NCBI GenBank assembly: GCA_934636265.1
Contig: CAKUAD010000002.1
Coordinates: 1-64,000 of the forward strand
Direction of reading: 5' to 3'
Length of the DNA: 64,000 nucleotides
From: an uncultured Flavobacterium sp.
Lineage (GTDB): Bacteria; Bacteroidota; Bacteroidia; Flavobacteriales; Flavobacteriaceae
In this document: positions 16,033 through 25,231 of the stretch, in pieces
Position numbering within the stretch: the first letter of the stretch is position 1
How the letters are laid out: each line of letters begins with the position of its first letter
Made by a program: the position numbers and the translations under genes
Notes under the pieces: generated by a model
What the model was told of the DNA's origin: nothing
Database searches by the model: none
The model's input: the letters and a program-made list of their open reading frames with translations, nothing else

Positions 16033-18742
16033 ATGAACAACAAACTGCTGTTAATTTTCTTGTTGTCGGGTTGGATGGGATTTGCCCAAAAAGCAACCGT
16101 CACCGGAACTATTTACGACAACGAATCGCCGGGCGCCACACTCCCGTTTGCGAACATCTCCATCAAAGGTACGACAATTGGCGTCACTACCGATGAAAAT
16201 GGAAGCTACACCCTTAAACTTGACGCCGGAACCCATCAGCTTGAATACAGCTTTGTAGGCTACGAAACGGTAGAACAAACCGTCCAAGTTGTTGCCGGTG
16301 AAACACTTACCATCAACCAAACGCTGGGCGCGGGCAGTTACACCATCCAGGATGTAGTCGTGCAGCAACAGGCCAACCGCGAAAAGGAAAGCGCGCTTTT
16401 GATCGAACAGAAAAACGCCGTCGAAATCCGACAGAGCATAGGCGCCCAGGAAATGTCCCGCAAAGGTGCGAGCGATGCACAATCGGCAGTGACCAAGGTG
16501 ACGGGCGTCTCCAAGCAGCAAGGCGAGAAAAATGTCTTTGTGCGCGGATTGGGCGATCGCTACAACCAGACAACCATGAACGGATTGCCGTTGCCGTCGG
16601 AAGATCCGGAGTACAAAAACATTTCACTGGAATTTTTTACCGCTGACATCATTAAAAGCATTGGCGTCAACAAAACGTTTTTACCTAATCTTTACGGCGA
16701 TGTGGGCGGTGCCAGTATTGACATTGTGTCAAAGGAACTCACCGGGAACCAGGGCGTCGAGATTGGTCTTTCCAGCGGAATCAACTCGCGCACGGCAGGC
16801 CAAAAGAACTTTTTGCTCATGGACGGCGCCAACTGGTTCGGATCGGTGCCCAACAAAGGCTCGGGCATCAACAACCTGAACAGTTATTCGTTTGAGAATT
16901 CGCTTAAACCCAACCGGCAATCACTCCAGATCAACAGCGGTCTTAATGCGTCGTATGGCAGGAAATTCAGCATTGGCGAATCATCGCTTAGCGCTTTTGT
17001 AGTAGGGCAGATTTCCAACGGCTACAATTTTATGGAGGGAACCATCCGCCAGACTACCAGTGTCGGATCAATTTTCCAGGATCAGGCGTTTGAGCGCTAC
17101 ACTTACAATGTTTCGCAAACGTTGATGGGGAATTTCAAGTATCGGTTTGGGCAGAACAGCATCTCCCTTAATTCCCTTTATATCCACGACAACAACCAGT
17201 CGATTGGTGATTATTTTGGCATGAACGACCCGCAGGAAACTGATGACAAGGAGTTTTTGCGCCGTCAGCAACAAAACAACAACAACCTGTTGGTTAACCA
17301 GTTGATTGCCGATTTGAAACTTGACGACCAGTTGGATTTGAATATTGGCGCTGCGTTTAACCGCGTTACGGGCGATGAGCCTGACCGCCGGAGCAACAAG
17401 TACCTGTACCGAGACGACAAGTATTATCCGTCGGTGAACAGTGCGGGCGAGAACGAGCGGTATTTTTCCGAGCTAGTTGAAAACGATATTGCCTCAAACA
17501 TTGTGGTGTCATTCCACCTGGATAAGGATCGCGTAAAAAAGAGCCGGATTGACCTGGGTTACAACGGACGCTTTACGACGCGCGATTTTGAAGCGATGAT
17601 TTTTAACCACCGCTTTTCGACCCTGTTTGAAATTGATCCCAACAATCCGGATGCGATTTTTAACCAGCAGTCAATTGACGACGGATTGTTCCAGTTGCAG
17701 ACCGGCCGCGGAAACGCATCGAACCCACGGGTATTTGATCCTTTTACCTACAATGCCGAGCGCATAGTCCACGCCGGACTGGCCAGCATTACCTATGAGT
17801 TTAATCCGGCGCTGACCGTTGTGGCCGGCGTCCGTTTTGAAAAGATTGATCAGGAAATTTCCTATGATACCAACATCGCCTCGAGCAACCTGAACGGTAA
17901 GGCAAAAATCAATGAAGCCTACGTGCTGCCAAGTTTTAGCGTAAAATACAATCTGAATGAGAACAGTATTTTTCGCGCGGCCGCTGCCATGAGTTACACC
18001 ATGCCACAGTTTAAGGAAGTGGCGCCGTTTAAGTATCAGGACGTGAGTTTTTCAAGCCAGGGAAATCCCGGTTTGATTCCGTCGGATACGTATAATGTCG
18101 ATCTAAAATGGGAATACTATCCGGAGCAGGATGAGATCTTGGCCGTGACCGGTTATTTCAAACACATCAACAACCCAATTGCGCGATCTGAAATTCCAAG
18201 TGGCGGAAACACCCTGACCTATCTCAACGTAGGCGGTCAGGCGCAGGTGATGGGCGCCGAACTGGAAGTGCGCAAAAACCTGTACAAGGTTGAGATTCCT
18301 GATACGCAAAAGGTAACCTCGCTCCAGGCAGGAGCCAATGTTTCGTACCTGTATTCCAAGCAGCAACTGGAAGATCGGCTTCCGCAGTTTACCAATGGCG
18401 AAGATCAGCTTCAGGGTGCGTCGCCTTGGTTGGTCAATGCCGATGTGACGTTCCGCAAATCCAATGAAAAGTACGGCAACACTTCGTCGTTGGTGGTTAA
18501 TTATTTTAGCGACCGGATTTATTCGGTTGGAACGCGCGGATTTGAAAGGAATCCCTACGTTGGATTTTGTATCAATCACCAAGCTGGGCAATCATTTTGA
18601 GGTGAGTATAAAAGCCAAAAATCTTTTGGATCCTAGTTTCAGGCTGACGCGTGAATCAGCCGGAAATTCGGGTGAAGATGTGACGCTGCTCACCTATAAA
18701 CGCGGAGTGGATTTCAGCATCGGGATGACCTACAAATTTTAA
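16033..18742 (+). pseudogene. TonB-dependent outer-membrane receptor, interrupted by a frameshift near the C-terminus
   Basis: The first frame (to a stop at 18600) encodes a signal peptide (MNNKLLLIFLLSGWMGFAQ), a carboxypeptidase-regulatory-like domain (about 20-110), a plug with VFVRGLGDRYNQTTMNGLPLP, and a 22-strand-type barrel. After GTRGFE at about 18545 the frame ends in an unrelated tail. The next frame continues with KGIPTLDFVSITKLG and reaches a proper barrel end, MTYKF, at 18742. The downstream frame is one nucleotide ahead. Loss of two A residues from the GAAAGGA stretch at about 18545 would explain it and would restore GFEKGIPT. No SusD partner is present. ATG 16033 is chosen over 15949 because it gives the signal peptide directly. 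Whether the shift is real or a sequencing error cannot be told here. Confidence 0.85.
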
Positions 18743-18823
18743 ATTTTGATAACACGCCCGAAACGTCCAGTTGATAAGGCGTAGGTTTATTTGCATCAAC
18801 AAAATAATAGTAAAAACAACTTT

Positions 18824-19987
18824 ATGAAAACACAACTTTTTTCCGTTCTGGCCGCTGCCGCGCTGATTTTCACGGGCTGCTCAAGCGACGACGATTCAAG
18901 CAATCCGCAAACGCCCCAAAATGAAAATCTGGCCGGAAACCTTACCGCCGATCTGGTCCTGGACGCCAATGTTAACTATGTTTTAACCGGTGCCTTGCTG
19001 GTTAAGGACGGGGCGACGCTTACCATCCCGGCCGGGACTACCATAAAAGCTATTGCCGGTGGGACCGACGTTTATATCCTGGTAGAGCGCGGCGGAAAAA
19101 TCATTGCCGACGGAACGCCTGCCCAGCCAATCCGATTTACTTCATCGGCCGCCATGCCCGCTGCCGGCGATTGGGGTGGCATCATCATCAACGGACGTGC
19201 ACCTATTTCCCGTCAGGCGGGTGCAATTAGCGAAGCTGCGACTGAAATCAACAATGCCATCCTTTTTGGAGGTGATAATGTTGCCGATAATTCGGGTATC
19301 CTGGATCACGTCATCATTGAATATACTGGTGCACGCATCGACGACGAGGCTGAGCACAATGGTTTGACCCTTAACGGTGTAGGCAGCGGAACGGTTATCA
19401 GCAACATCTTTTTGCGCTACGGTGACGACGACGCCATCGAGTTTTTTGGCGGAACGGTAAACGCAAGCAACATTCTGGTTGTCAACTGTACCGATGATAT
19501 GTTTGACTTTTCACAGGGCTATGCGGGAACCTGTACCAATCTGTACGGCGTCCGCGAGGCCGGATACCTGGCGGTAACGGTTGACCCGCGCGGGATTGAA
19601 GCCGACGGCAACCTGAACGGCGATTCGCCAACCGACATCAACCAGTCAAACTTTACGATCAACGGGATTACCATTGTTAACAACGGTGCCGATGCAGTGG
19701 CCACCATGCAGGACGTGTTTAAGGTAAGACGCGGTGCCACCGCAACCATCAACAATGCGTATGTTAAATTTGGTGCGGGAACCGTAGTGGCTGATTTTAT
19801 CGACCTGAAGGATTCCAAAGGCGATGCGACCGACGCCACTGCCATAACCTTTACCCGCGATGCAGCCAACGGACTGGATGCCGCAGCGGTCAAGAACACG
19901 ACATCAGGCGGTGCGACGCTGACTGAAAACGGCACGCAAACCGGGGTATCAACCTCAGTATTTGGATGGACAAACTACGGATTTTAA
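18824..19987 (+). CDS. surface-exposed lipoprotein with right-handed beta-helix fold
   Basis: The product of about 387 residues starts with a lipoprotein signal (LIFTGC) followed by SSDDDSS. An Asp/Ser-rich run right after the lipid Cys is the Bacteroidetes signal for surface export. The rest has repeated Asn/Gly/Asp turns and short strands (AGTTIKAIAGG, GDWGGIIINGRAPIS, NNAILFGGDN), as in parallel beta-helix proteins. Homologues are often mislabelled multidrug transporter. The start at 18824 (MKTQLFS) removes 11 unlikely residues. It follows the TonB receptor by 81 bp, so the two are probably a receptor/lipoprotein pair at the cell surface. A strong terminator follows. Confidence 0.8.
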   Translation: MKTQLFSVLAAAALIFTGCSSDDDSSNPQTPQNENLAGNLTADLVLDANVNYVLTGALLVKDGATLTIPAGTTIKAIAGGTDVYILVERGGKIIADGTPAQPIRFTSSAAMPAAGDWGGIIINGRAPISRQAGAISEAATEINNAILFGGDNVADNSGILDHVIIEYTGARIDDEAEHNGLTLNGVGSGTVISNIFLRYGDDDAIEFFGGTVNASNILVVNCTDDMFDFSQGYAGTCTNLYGVREAGYLAVTVDPRGIEADGNLNGDSPTDINQSNFTINGITIVNNGADAVATMQDVFKVRRGATATINNAYVKFGAGTVVADFIDLKDSKGDATDATAITFTRDAANGLDAAAVKNTTSGGATLTENGTQTGVSTSVFGWTNYGF

Positions 19988-20016
19988 CAGCAACCGTATC
20001 ATTTGTGTTAGTGAGA

Positions 20017-20047
20017 AAACGCCTCTTTTTTGGGGCGTTTCTTTTTT
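20017..20047 (+). terminator. terminator after the beta-helix lipoprotein gene
   Basis: AAACGCC paired with GGCGTTT around a T-rich loop, then TTTCTTTTTT. Confidence 0.75.
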
Positions 20048-20097
20048 GGCAAAATATTTGAAAATTGTTTTATACATTTACAAAATCAATTATTGCC

Positions 20098-20421
20098 ATG
20101 ACAAAACTTTACTTTTCTCTCATGCTGATGCTTTTCCTTTCTGCGGGTGTCGCCGCACAGGAGAGGCAGTTGGGAAAAAGCCAGGACCAGATTGAAGGCC
20201 TGAGTTTTTACCCAAATCCGGTGAGCAATGGCAAGATTTATATCACATCAAAGTCGTCAGGAGCCAAGGAGGTGACCATTTTTGACGTATTGGGCAAAAA
20301 GGTTCTCCAAAAAATCGTGGAGTCAAAAGAGCTCAATGTTTCCGAGCTTTCGCCGGGCGTTTACATTATCAAGATCCGCGAAGATGAAGCGACCGCTACA
20401 AGAAAACTCATTATCAAATAG
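20098..20421 (+). CDS. minimal T9SS type A sorting-domain protein
   Basis: The protein is 107 residues. It has a signal peptide (about 1-21, ending VAAQ), a linker of about 14 residues, then a complete type A sorting domain (FYPNPVSNGKIYI, VTIFDVLGKKVL, SPGVYIIKI, TRKLIIK). There is essentially no cargo between signal and sorting domain. It should be exported by the type IX system, but its function is unknown. The sorting domain closely resembles that of the next gene (IFDVLGKKVL shared), suggesting partial duplication. The ATG at 20098 is used because the upstream 11 codons are not signal-like. It has terminators on both sides and so is its own transcription unit. Confidence 0.8.
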   Translation: MTKLYFSLMLMLFLSAGVAAQERQLGKSQDQIEGLSFYPNPVSNGKIYITSKSSGAKEVTIFDVLGKKVLQKIVESKELNVSELSPGVYIIKIREDEATATRKLIIK

Positions 20422-20464
20422 TTATCATAAATAAAAAAGTAAGATTTAATACTTTTTTAAAGCT

Positions 20465-20490
20465 ATGGCCTTTTACGGGGCCATTTTTTA
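20465..20490 (+). terminator. terminator after the minimal sorting-domain gene
   Basis: ATGGCC (20465-20470) and GGCCAT (20479-20484) with an 8-nt loop, followed by a T run to 20489. Confidence 0.75.
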
Positions 20491-20494
20491 TATC

Positions 20495-20502
20495 TATATT
20501 TG
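20495..20502 (+). promoter_or_regulatory. -7 box of the LTD-like T9SS gene
   Basis: TATATTTG, 23 nt before the ATG at 20526 and directly after the preceding terminator. Confidence 0.5.
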
Positions 20503-20525
20503 CATAATTAATTCACAAATCAGAT

Positions 20526-21407
20526 ATGAAAAAACTTTACACGCTTTCTTTACTCGTCGCTTCTTGTGTAGCTTTTGCACAAACTCCTATCATTACGGGG
20601 ATTATGGACGGGGACTGTTCAGGTGGAAATCCTAAAGTGCTGGAAATCTACGCAAACGGAACAGTGGATTTTACAAATTTCTCGGTTGAGAACCAAACAA
20701 ACGCTACGGTTGATACATGGGGACAAACCATGAGCCTTGCGCCGCTGGGAACCAAAACCAACACATTTGTTTATGTTGTTCACGGTGACGCGGCTACGGT
20801 AGGCCCTGTGTTTACAGCTGAATTCGCTGCGATTCCGGCTGCAAATGTTATTTACAGCGGTACCGGATCAGGAATTCCACAGCCGATGAACGTAAACGGC
20901 GATGACCGTGTGCGCCTGATCAACACGGCTACTACTGCGGTAATTGACCAGTTTGGAACAAGCAATGTTGACGGAACCGGTCTTCCTTGGGAATACCTTG
21001 ACTCATGGGCCAAGCGCAACAACGGAACGGGTCCTGACGGATCAACTTTTACTGAAGCCAACTGGACTTTTGGAGGAGTAGGTTCATTGGACGGTCTTGG
21101 AACTTGCCAGACTGCCGCCGCATTTTCAACCGTTGTTCCTTTTGGACAGTATTCTTTGAGCATCGCCAAGAATGACATCAACGGATTGTCGATTTATCCA
21201 AACCCGGTAACCAACGGAAATCTTTACATTACTACTGCCGACAATGGCGTGAAAAGCGTTGAGATTTTTGACGTATTGGGTAAAAAAGTTTTGGGTACCA
21301 AGGTATCTGAGGAAGCTGTAAACGTTTCGGCCTTGAACAGCGGCGTTTACGTTGTAAAGATAACCGAAGCTGGTAAAACTGCTACCCGTAAACTGGTTAT
21401 CCGCTAA
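20526..21407 (+). CDS. T9SS type A secreted protein with lamin-tail-like domain
   Basis: The 293-residue protein has a signal peptide (about 1-19, ending AFAQ) and a domain of about 190 residues. Its pattern GIMDGDCSGGNPKVLEIY...VIDQFG...WEYLDSWAKR...NWTFGG resembles lamin-tail domains found in secreted Bacteroidetes nucleases and phosphoesterases. A type A sorting domain ends it (YPNPVTNGNLYI, IFDVLGKKVL, NSGVYVVKI, TRKLVIR). No nuclease catalytic motif is visible, so it may bind rather than cleave. It is flanked by its own promoter and terminator, and it lies downstream of the TonB receptor/lipoprotein pair. Confidence 0.82.
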   Translation: MKKLYTLSLLVASCVAFAQTPIITGIMDGDCSGGNPKVLEIYANGTVDFTNFSVENQTNATVDTWGQTMSLAPLGTKTNTFVYVVHGDAATVGPVFTAEFAAIPAANVIYSGTGSGIPQPMNVNGDDRVRLINTATTAVIDQFGTSNVDGTGLPWEYLDSWAKRNNGTGPDGSTFTEANWTFGGVGSLDGLGTCQTAAAFSTVVPFGQYSLSIAKNDINGLSIYPNPVTNGNLYITTADNGVKSVEIFDVLGKKVLGTKVSEEAVNVSALNSGVYVVKITEAGKTATRKLVIR

Positions 21408-21433
21408 TAAGCCAACAACTTACTTGATAGCAA

Positions 21434-21457
21434 AGCCTCGGGAAACCGGGGCTTTTT
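21434..21457 (+). terminator. terminator after the LTD-like T9SS gene
   Basis: Eight-pair stem AGCCTCGG/CCGGGGCT (one G-U pair) closed by a GAAA tetraloop, followed by TTTTT. Confidence 0.85.
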
Positions 21458-21460
21458 GTT

Positions 21461-21468
21461 TATTTTTG
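21461..21468 (+). promoter_or_regulatory. -7 box immediately before the LuxE-like gene
   Basis: TATTTTTG ends 4 nt before the GTG start at 21473, implying a leaderless transcript or a downstream start. Confidence 0.5.
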
Positions 21469-21472
21469 ACTC

Positions 21473-22450
21473 GTGAACACAGCGGATATTTTTTACATCG
21501 ACGGCAAAAAAACCTTTGTCAAGCACGCGCTCAAAGTTTTCCGGTACCAGCACGCCAACGTTCCGGTTTACCGAGAATTTTGCGATCATTTAGGTGTTGA
21601 CGTGCACGACGTGAAACAAATCGGGGATATTCCGTTTTTGCCGATCGGGTTTTTCAAAGACCGCGAGATCATTGCAAACGGCATGACGGCCAAAGCGGTT
21701 TTTACCAGTAGCGGAACCACCGGATCTATTACCAGCCGGCATCTCGTGGCCGACGCATCGGTTTACGAGGCGAGTTTCCGTCAGGCGTTTTCAAGATTTT
21801 ACGGCGATGTTGAAAATTACGTCATCCTGGCGCTTTTGCCGTCCTATCTGGAGCGCGAAGGATCGTCGTTGATTTACATGGTTGACGATCTGATCAAATC
21901 GTCCAACCATCCAGAAAGCGGATTTTATCTGCACAATCTGGACGCGCTGTCGGTTATGCTCGAAAAACTCGACCGGTCAGACCAAAACGTATTGTTGATA
22001 GGCGTGACTTATGCTCTTTTGGATCTTATCGAACACCAAAAATTTAACCTGTCGAATACTGTTGTTATGGAAACCGGTGGGATGAAAGGTAGGCGCCGCG
22101 AGATGATCCGGGCCGAACTTCACCAAATGCTTTGCAAGGGTTTTGGCGTGCCACAAATCCACTCTGAATACGGCATGACCGAACTTCTCTCACAAGCCTA
22201 TTCAGCCGGTGATGGCATCTTTGATTGTCCGCCGTGGATGGACGTTATCATCCGCGACCCTGAAGATCCGCTTACCGTGCTCAATTACGGGAGAACCGGC
22301 GGCATCAACATCATCGACCTCGCCAATATTAATTCATGCGCTTTTATCGCCACGCAGGATTTGGGGAAAAAGCATCCCAACGGAACCTTTGAAGTCCTTG
22401 GCCGTTTTGACCATTCAGACATTCGCGGGTGTAACCTGATGGTCTTGTGA
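21473..22450 (+). CDS. LuxE-like acyl-protein synthetase / adenylate-forming enzyme
   Basis: The 325-residue product resembles the LuxE family. It has a TSSGTTGS phosphate-binding loop at about 79-86, the METGGMKGRRREM segment and SEYGMTELLSQAY, an adenylate-forming signature. Such enzymes activate acyl groups with ATP; in flavobacteria a homologue commonly sits beside tyrS, and its substrate is unknown to me. GTG at 21473 is the only start that keeps the conserved N-terminus; the first in-frame ATG is at about codon 71. Its stop is 9 bp from the convergent tyrS stop. Confidence 0.8.
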   Translation: MNTADIFYIDGKKTFVKHALKVFRYQHANVPVYREFCDHLGVDVHDVKQIGDIPFLPIGFFKDREIIANGMTAKAVFTSSGTTGSITSRHLVADASVYEASFRQAFSRFYGDVENYVILALLPSYLEREGSSLIYMVDDLIKSSNHPESGFYLHNLDALSVMLEKLDRSDQNVLLIGVTYALLDLIEHQKFNLSNTVVMETGGMKGRRREMIRAELHQMLCKGFGVPQIHSEYGMTELLSQAYSAGDGIFDCPPWMDVIIRDPEDPLTVLNYGRTGGINIIDLANINSCAFIATQDLGKKHPNGTFEVLGRFDHSDIRGCNLMVL

Positions 22451-22459
22451 TTGCGTAAA

Positions 22460-23764
22460 TTAGTTGGTCACGCGAACCACAAAGTAATTCTTCTTGCCGC
22501 GCTGCAACAGCACAAACCGGTTGTTGATGAGGTTGGCCTTGGTCAGCAGGAAACCTTCGGTCACTTTTTGACGGTTCACCGATATGGAATTTTCGCCCAA
22601 TGCCCGGCGCGCCTCGCCGTTAGACTTCATAAATCCGGTTTTTTCATTGAGCAAATCCACAATGTCAATTCCGGCGTCGATGTCGGCAAGAGCAATTTCG
22701 GCCTGCGGAACACCTTCAAACAGTTCGAGGAAAGTGGTTTCCTCAAGTTGTTTCAAATCATCTTCGGTTGAATTCCCAAAGAGAATATTAGACGCATTGA
22801 CTGCTTTTTCCCATTGTTCGGTACCGTGGACAAATGACGTGATCTCTTGCGCCAATCGTTTTTGAAGCGCGCGCAGATGTGGCTCCTGACGGTGCTTTTC
22901 AACCAATTCGTCAATCTCGGGTTTATCAAGAAAGGTAAAGACTTTGATGTATTTTTCTGCGTCTTCATCGGTGGCGTTTACCCAGAACTGATAGAATTTG
23001 TAAACCGATGTTTTGTCGGCGTCCAGCCAAACGTTTCCGCCCTCCGACTTTCCAAACTTTGATCCGTCGGCCTTGGTAATCAGTGGCGTGGTAAGCGCAT
23101 ACGCCTTGGCCTCGGTGTTTGGGTTCATGCGGCGCACCAGTTCAGTTCCGGTGGTGATGTTGCCCCACTGGTCGGATCCGCCCATCTGCAGGACGCAATT
23201 GTAGTGTTTGTGAAGGTAGTAAAAGTCGTAACCCTGAATCAACTGGTAGGTAAACTCAGTAAACGACATGCCGTCGCCCGCCTCACCCGTCAAACGTTTT
23301 TTAACCGAATCTTTGGCCATCATGTAGTTGACGGTAATTCGCTTGCCTACGTCGCGGGCAAAATCGATGAATGAAAAATCCTTCATCCAGTCGTAATTGT
23401 TTACCATCAGCGGTGCGTTGGCCGACCTATCGTTAAAATCCAGAAACCGCGAAAGCACGCGTTTAATGCCATCGACGTTCTTTTCCAGCGTCGCCTCATC
23501 CAATAGGTTGCGCTCATCTGATTTGCCCGACGGATCGCCAATCATTCCCGTAGCGCCACCCACCAGCGCGATAGGTTTGTGTCCAAAACGCTTGAGATGA
23601 ACCAGCAAAATGATTTGCACCATGCTCCCGATGTGAAGTGAATCGGCGGTGGGATCAAATCCGATATATGCTGTTGTAGGCCCGGAAAGCAACTGCTCCT
23701 CAGTGCCGGGCATGCTGTCGTGATAGAGTCCGCGCCATTTGAGTTCTTCAACCAGATTTTTCAT
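22460..23764 (-). CDS. tyrS: tyrosyl-tRNA synthetase
   Basis: The 434-residue class I synthetase attaches tyrosine to tRNA-Tyr. The catalytic domain has HIGS (44-47) and the second signature KFGKS (about 238-242). A C-terminal S4-like RNA-binding domain occupies about 360-430 (SNGEARRALGENSISVNRQKV). Length and motifs are those of bacterial TyrRS. TATCTTTG lies 20 nt upstream of the ATG. It is monocistronic as far as can be seen. Confidence 0.97.
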   Translation of the reverse strand: MKNLVEELKWRGLYHDSMPGTEEQLLSGPTTAYIGFDPTADSLHIGSMVQIILLVHLKRFGHKPIALVGGATGMIGDPSGKSDERNLLDEATLEKNVDGIKRVLSRFLDFNDRSANAPLMVNNYDWMKDFSFIDFARDVGKRITVNYMMAKDSVKKRLTGEAGDGMSFTEFTYQLIQGYDFYYLHKHYNCVLQMGGSDQWGNITTGTELVRRMNPNTEAKAYALTTPLITKADGSKFGKSEGGNVWLDADKTSVYKFYQFWVNATDEDAEKYIKVFTFLDKPEIDELVEKHRQEPHLRALQKRLAQEITSFVHGTEQWEKAVNASNILFGNSTEDDLKQLEETTFLELFEGVPQAEIALADIDAGIDIVDLLNEKTGFMKSNGEARRALGENSISVNRQKVTEGFLLTKANLINNRFVLLQRGKKNYFVVRVTN

Positions 23765-23784
23765 GTCAGGAAATTTTGAGTTTG

Positions 23785-23792
23785 CAAAGATA
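23785..23792 (-). promoter_or_regulatory. -7 box of tyrS
   Basis: TATCTTTG on the minus strand, 20 nt before the tyrS ATG. Confidence 0.45.
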
Positions 23793-23851
23793 GCCCAAAT
23801 GCCAAATTGCTTGAATTTAGCCGGGCAATTTTTTTTAGTGCCGTCATTGCG

Positions 23852-23859
23852 TAACTTTA
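23852..23859 (+). promoter_or_regulatory. near-consensus -7 box abutting the epimerase start
   Basis: TAACTTTA (last base off consensus) ends exactly 4 nt before the ATG at 23864. Confidence 0.35.
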
Positions 23860-23863
23860 CCCT

Positions 23864-24865
23864 ATGATACTAGTAACCGGCGCAACTGGCCTGGTAGGCG
23901 CACATCTTACACTTAAACTACTGGAATCCGGTCATCCCGTACGGGCGTTGTCCAGGACGGATAAGTCCCGCCTTAAAACGCGCAATCTCCTGCGGATGTA
24001 CGGCCGCGAACAACTTTTTGATAAGATTGACTGGGTTCAGGCTGATGTAAACGACATTCCAGCGATGGAGCCCGCATTTGATGGAGTGCGTCAGGTTTAT
24101 CACTGTGCGGCGTTGATATCATTTGATCCGGCCGACGAAGAGCGCCTGAGAAAAATCAATATCGAAGGCACCGCCAATGTGGTCAATCTGTGCCTGCATC
24201 ATGGCGTCGAGAGTTTATGTCATGTAAGTTCGGTAGCTGCTTTGGGCGATCCGCTGGGCGAGGAAATCCTGGTGACTGAAGAGACCCCGTGGAATCCGGA
24301 AAAGCCCCATTCAGACTACGCCCGTTCCAAGTACGGTGCCGAGATGGAAGTTTGGCGCGGCTTTCAGGAAGGCTTAAGAGTGGTCATCGTCAATCCGGGC
24401 ATCATCCTCGGTCCGGGGTTCTGGCATGATGGAAGCGGAGCCATTTTTTCGTCGATTGAAAAGGGCTTCCCGTTTTACGCCATGGGGTCAACCGGATTTG
24501 TTGCCGTAACCGATGTGGTCAGGGCCATGATCCAACTTATGCAGGGCAACGTTAATGGCGAGCGGTTTACCCTTGTAGGCGGACACATGGTTTTGCGGGA
24601 TTTTTCGTGGGCTGTCGCCGATGCGCTTCAGGTAAAACGTCCGTCAATCAAGGTTTCGCCCAATTTTACACACTTTGCCGTGATTGTCGATTGGCTGGCC
24701 GGACTTTTTGGCAAAAAACGCAAACTGTTTCGCGAAACATCCAAAGCATTTCACAGGCACCGCAATTATTCATCGCAAAAAATCCAGTCGCTCGGATTTG
24801 AGTTTACACCCATTCCTGACTATATCCGACAAGTCGTCAAAATCCAAAAAAACGGGCGGTTTTAA
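23864..24865 (+). CDS. NAD(P)-dependent epimerase/dehydratase (extended SDR)
   Basis: The 333-residue protein has an N-terminal Rossmann fold with GATGLVG (6-12), a SSVAALG segment and the catalytic YARSK (Tyr-x3-Lys). It follows the extended short-chain dehydrogenase pattern of sugar epimerases and dihydroflavonol-reductase-like enzymes. The substrate is unknown. The C-terminus is basic and hydrophobic. It abuts the convergent DUF4296 gene with no gap (24865/24866). Its -7 box is almost at the start codon. Confidence 0.85.
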   Translation: MILVTGATGLVGAHLTLKLLESGHPVRALSRTDKSRLKTRNLLRMYGREQLFDKIDWVQADVNDIPAMEPAFDGVRQVYHCAALISFDPADEERLRKINIEGTANVVNLCLHHGVESLCHVSSVAALGDPLGEEILVTEETPWNPEKPHSDYARSKYGAEMEVWRGFQEGLRVVIVNPGIILGPGFWHDGSGAIFSSIEKGFPFYAMGSTGFVAVTDVVRAMIQLMQGNVNGERFTLVGGHMVLRDFSWAVADALQVKRPSIKVSPNFTHFAVIVDWLAGLFGKKRKLFRETSKAFHRHRNYSSQKIQSLGFEFTPIPDYIRQVVKIQKNGRF

Positions 24866-25231
24866 CTAGTCGATCCTGGGCGTATCCGGAACGAGTTGCT
24901 TTTCACCGGGCTTGTCCAGCTTTTTACGCTCTTCCTCCAAACGCTTTGAAACCTTTTCGTACATGGCCTTGTACTTTTCGATGTCCTGCGCGTAATAGCG
25001 GTTGCTCTGGGCAAACTGCGTGCTGTCGATCCCGTGTTTTTTGTAGAGGTATTCCGTTGGGTTGATTTGTTGCTGGGTGAGCAAAAACGGCCGCTGCGTG
25101 CGGATGGCATCCAAAACGGCGGCATCGTATAAAATATCGGCCATTTTATCTTCCGGAATCAAGTTCTGGGGCTTTTCAATCGCCGATTCACAGGCAACGG
25201 CCAAGAGGGCAATCAGCATAAACTTTTTCAT
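24866..25231 (-). CDS. DUF4296 family lipoprotein
   Basis: The 121-residue protein starts with a lipoprotein signal (LLAVAC, Cys at 14). It then has the DUF4296 features: LIPEDKMADILYDAAVLDA, a Tyr/Gln-rich middle and a charged coiled-coil-like segment (about 85-110) before a Pro-rich end. It is probably attached to the periplasmic or outer membrane; its function is unknown. It overlaps the stop of the dihydroorotase gene by 4 bp, so it is the third gene of GT2-dihydroorotase-DUF4296. Confidence 0.85.
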   Translation of the reverse strand: MKKFMLIALLAVACESAIEKPQNLIPEDKMADILYDAAVLDAIRTQRPFLLTQQQINPTEYLYKKHGIDSTQFAQSNRYYAQDIEKYKAMYEKVSKRLEEERKKLDKPGEKQLVPDTPRID

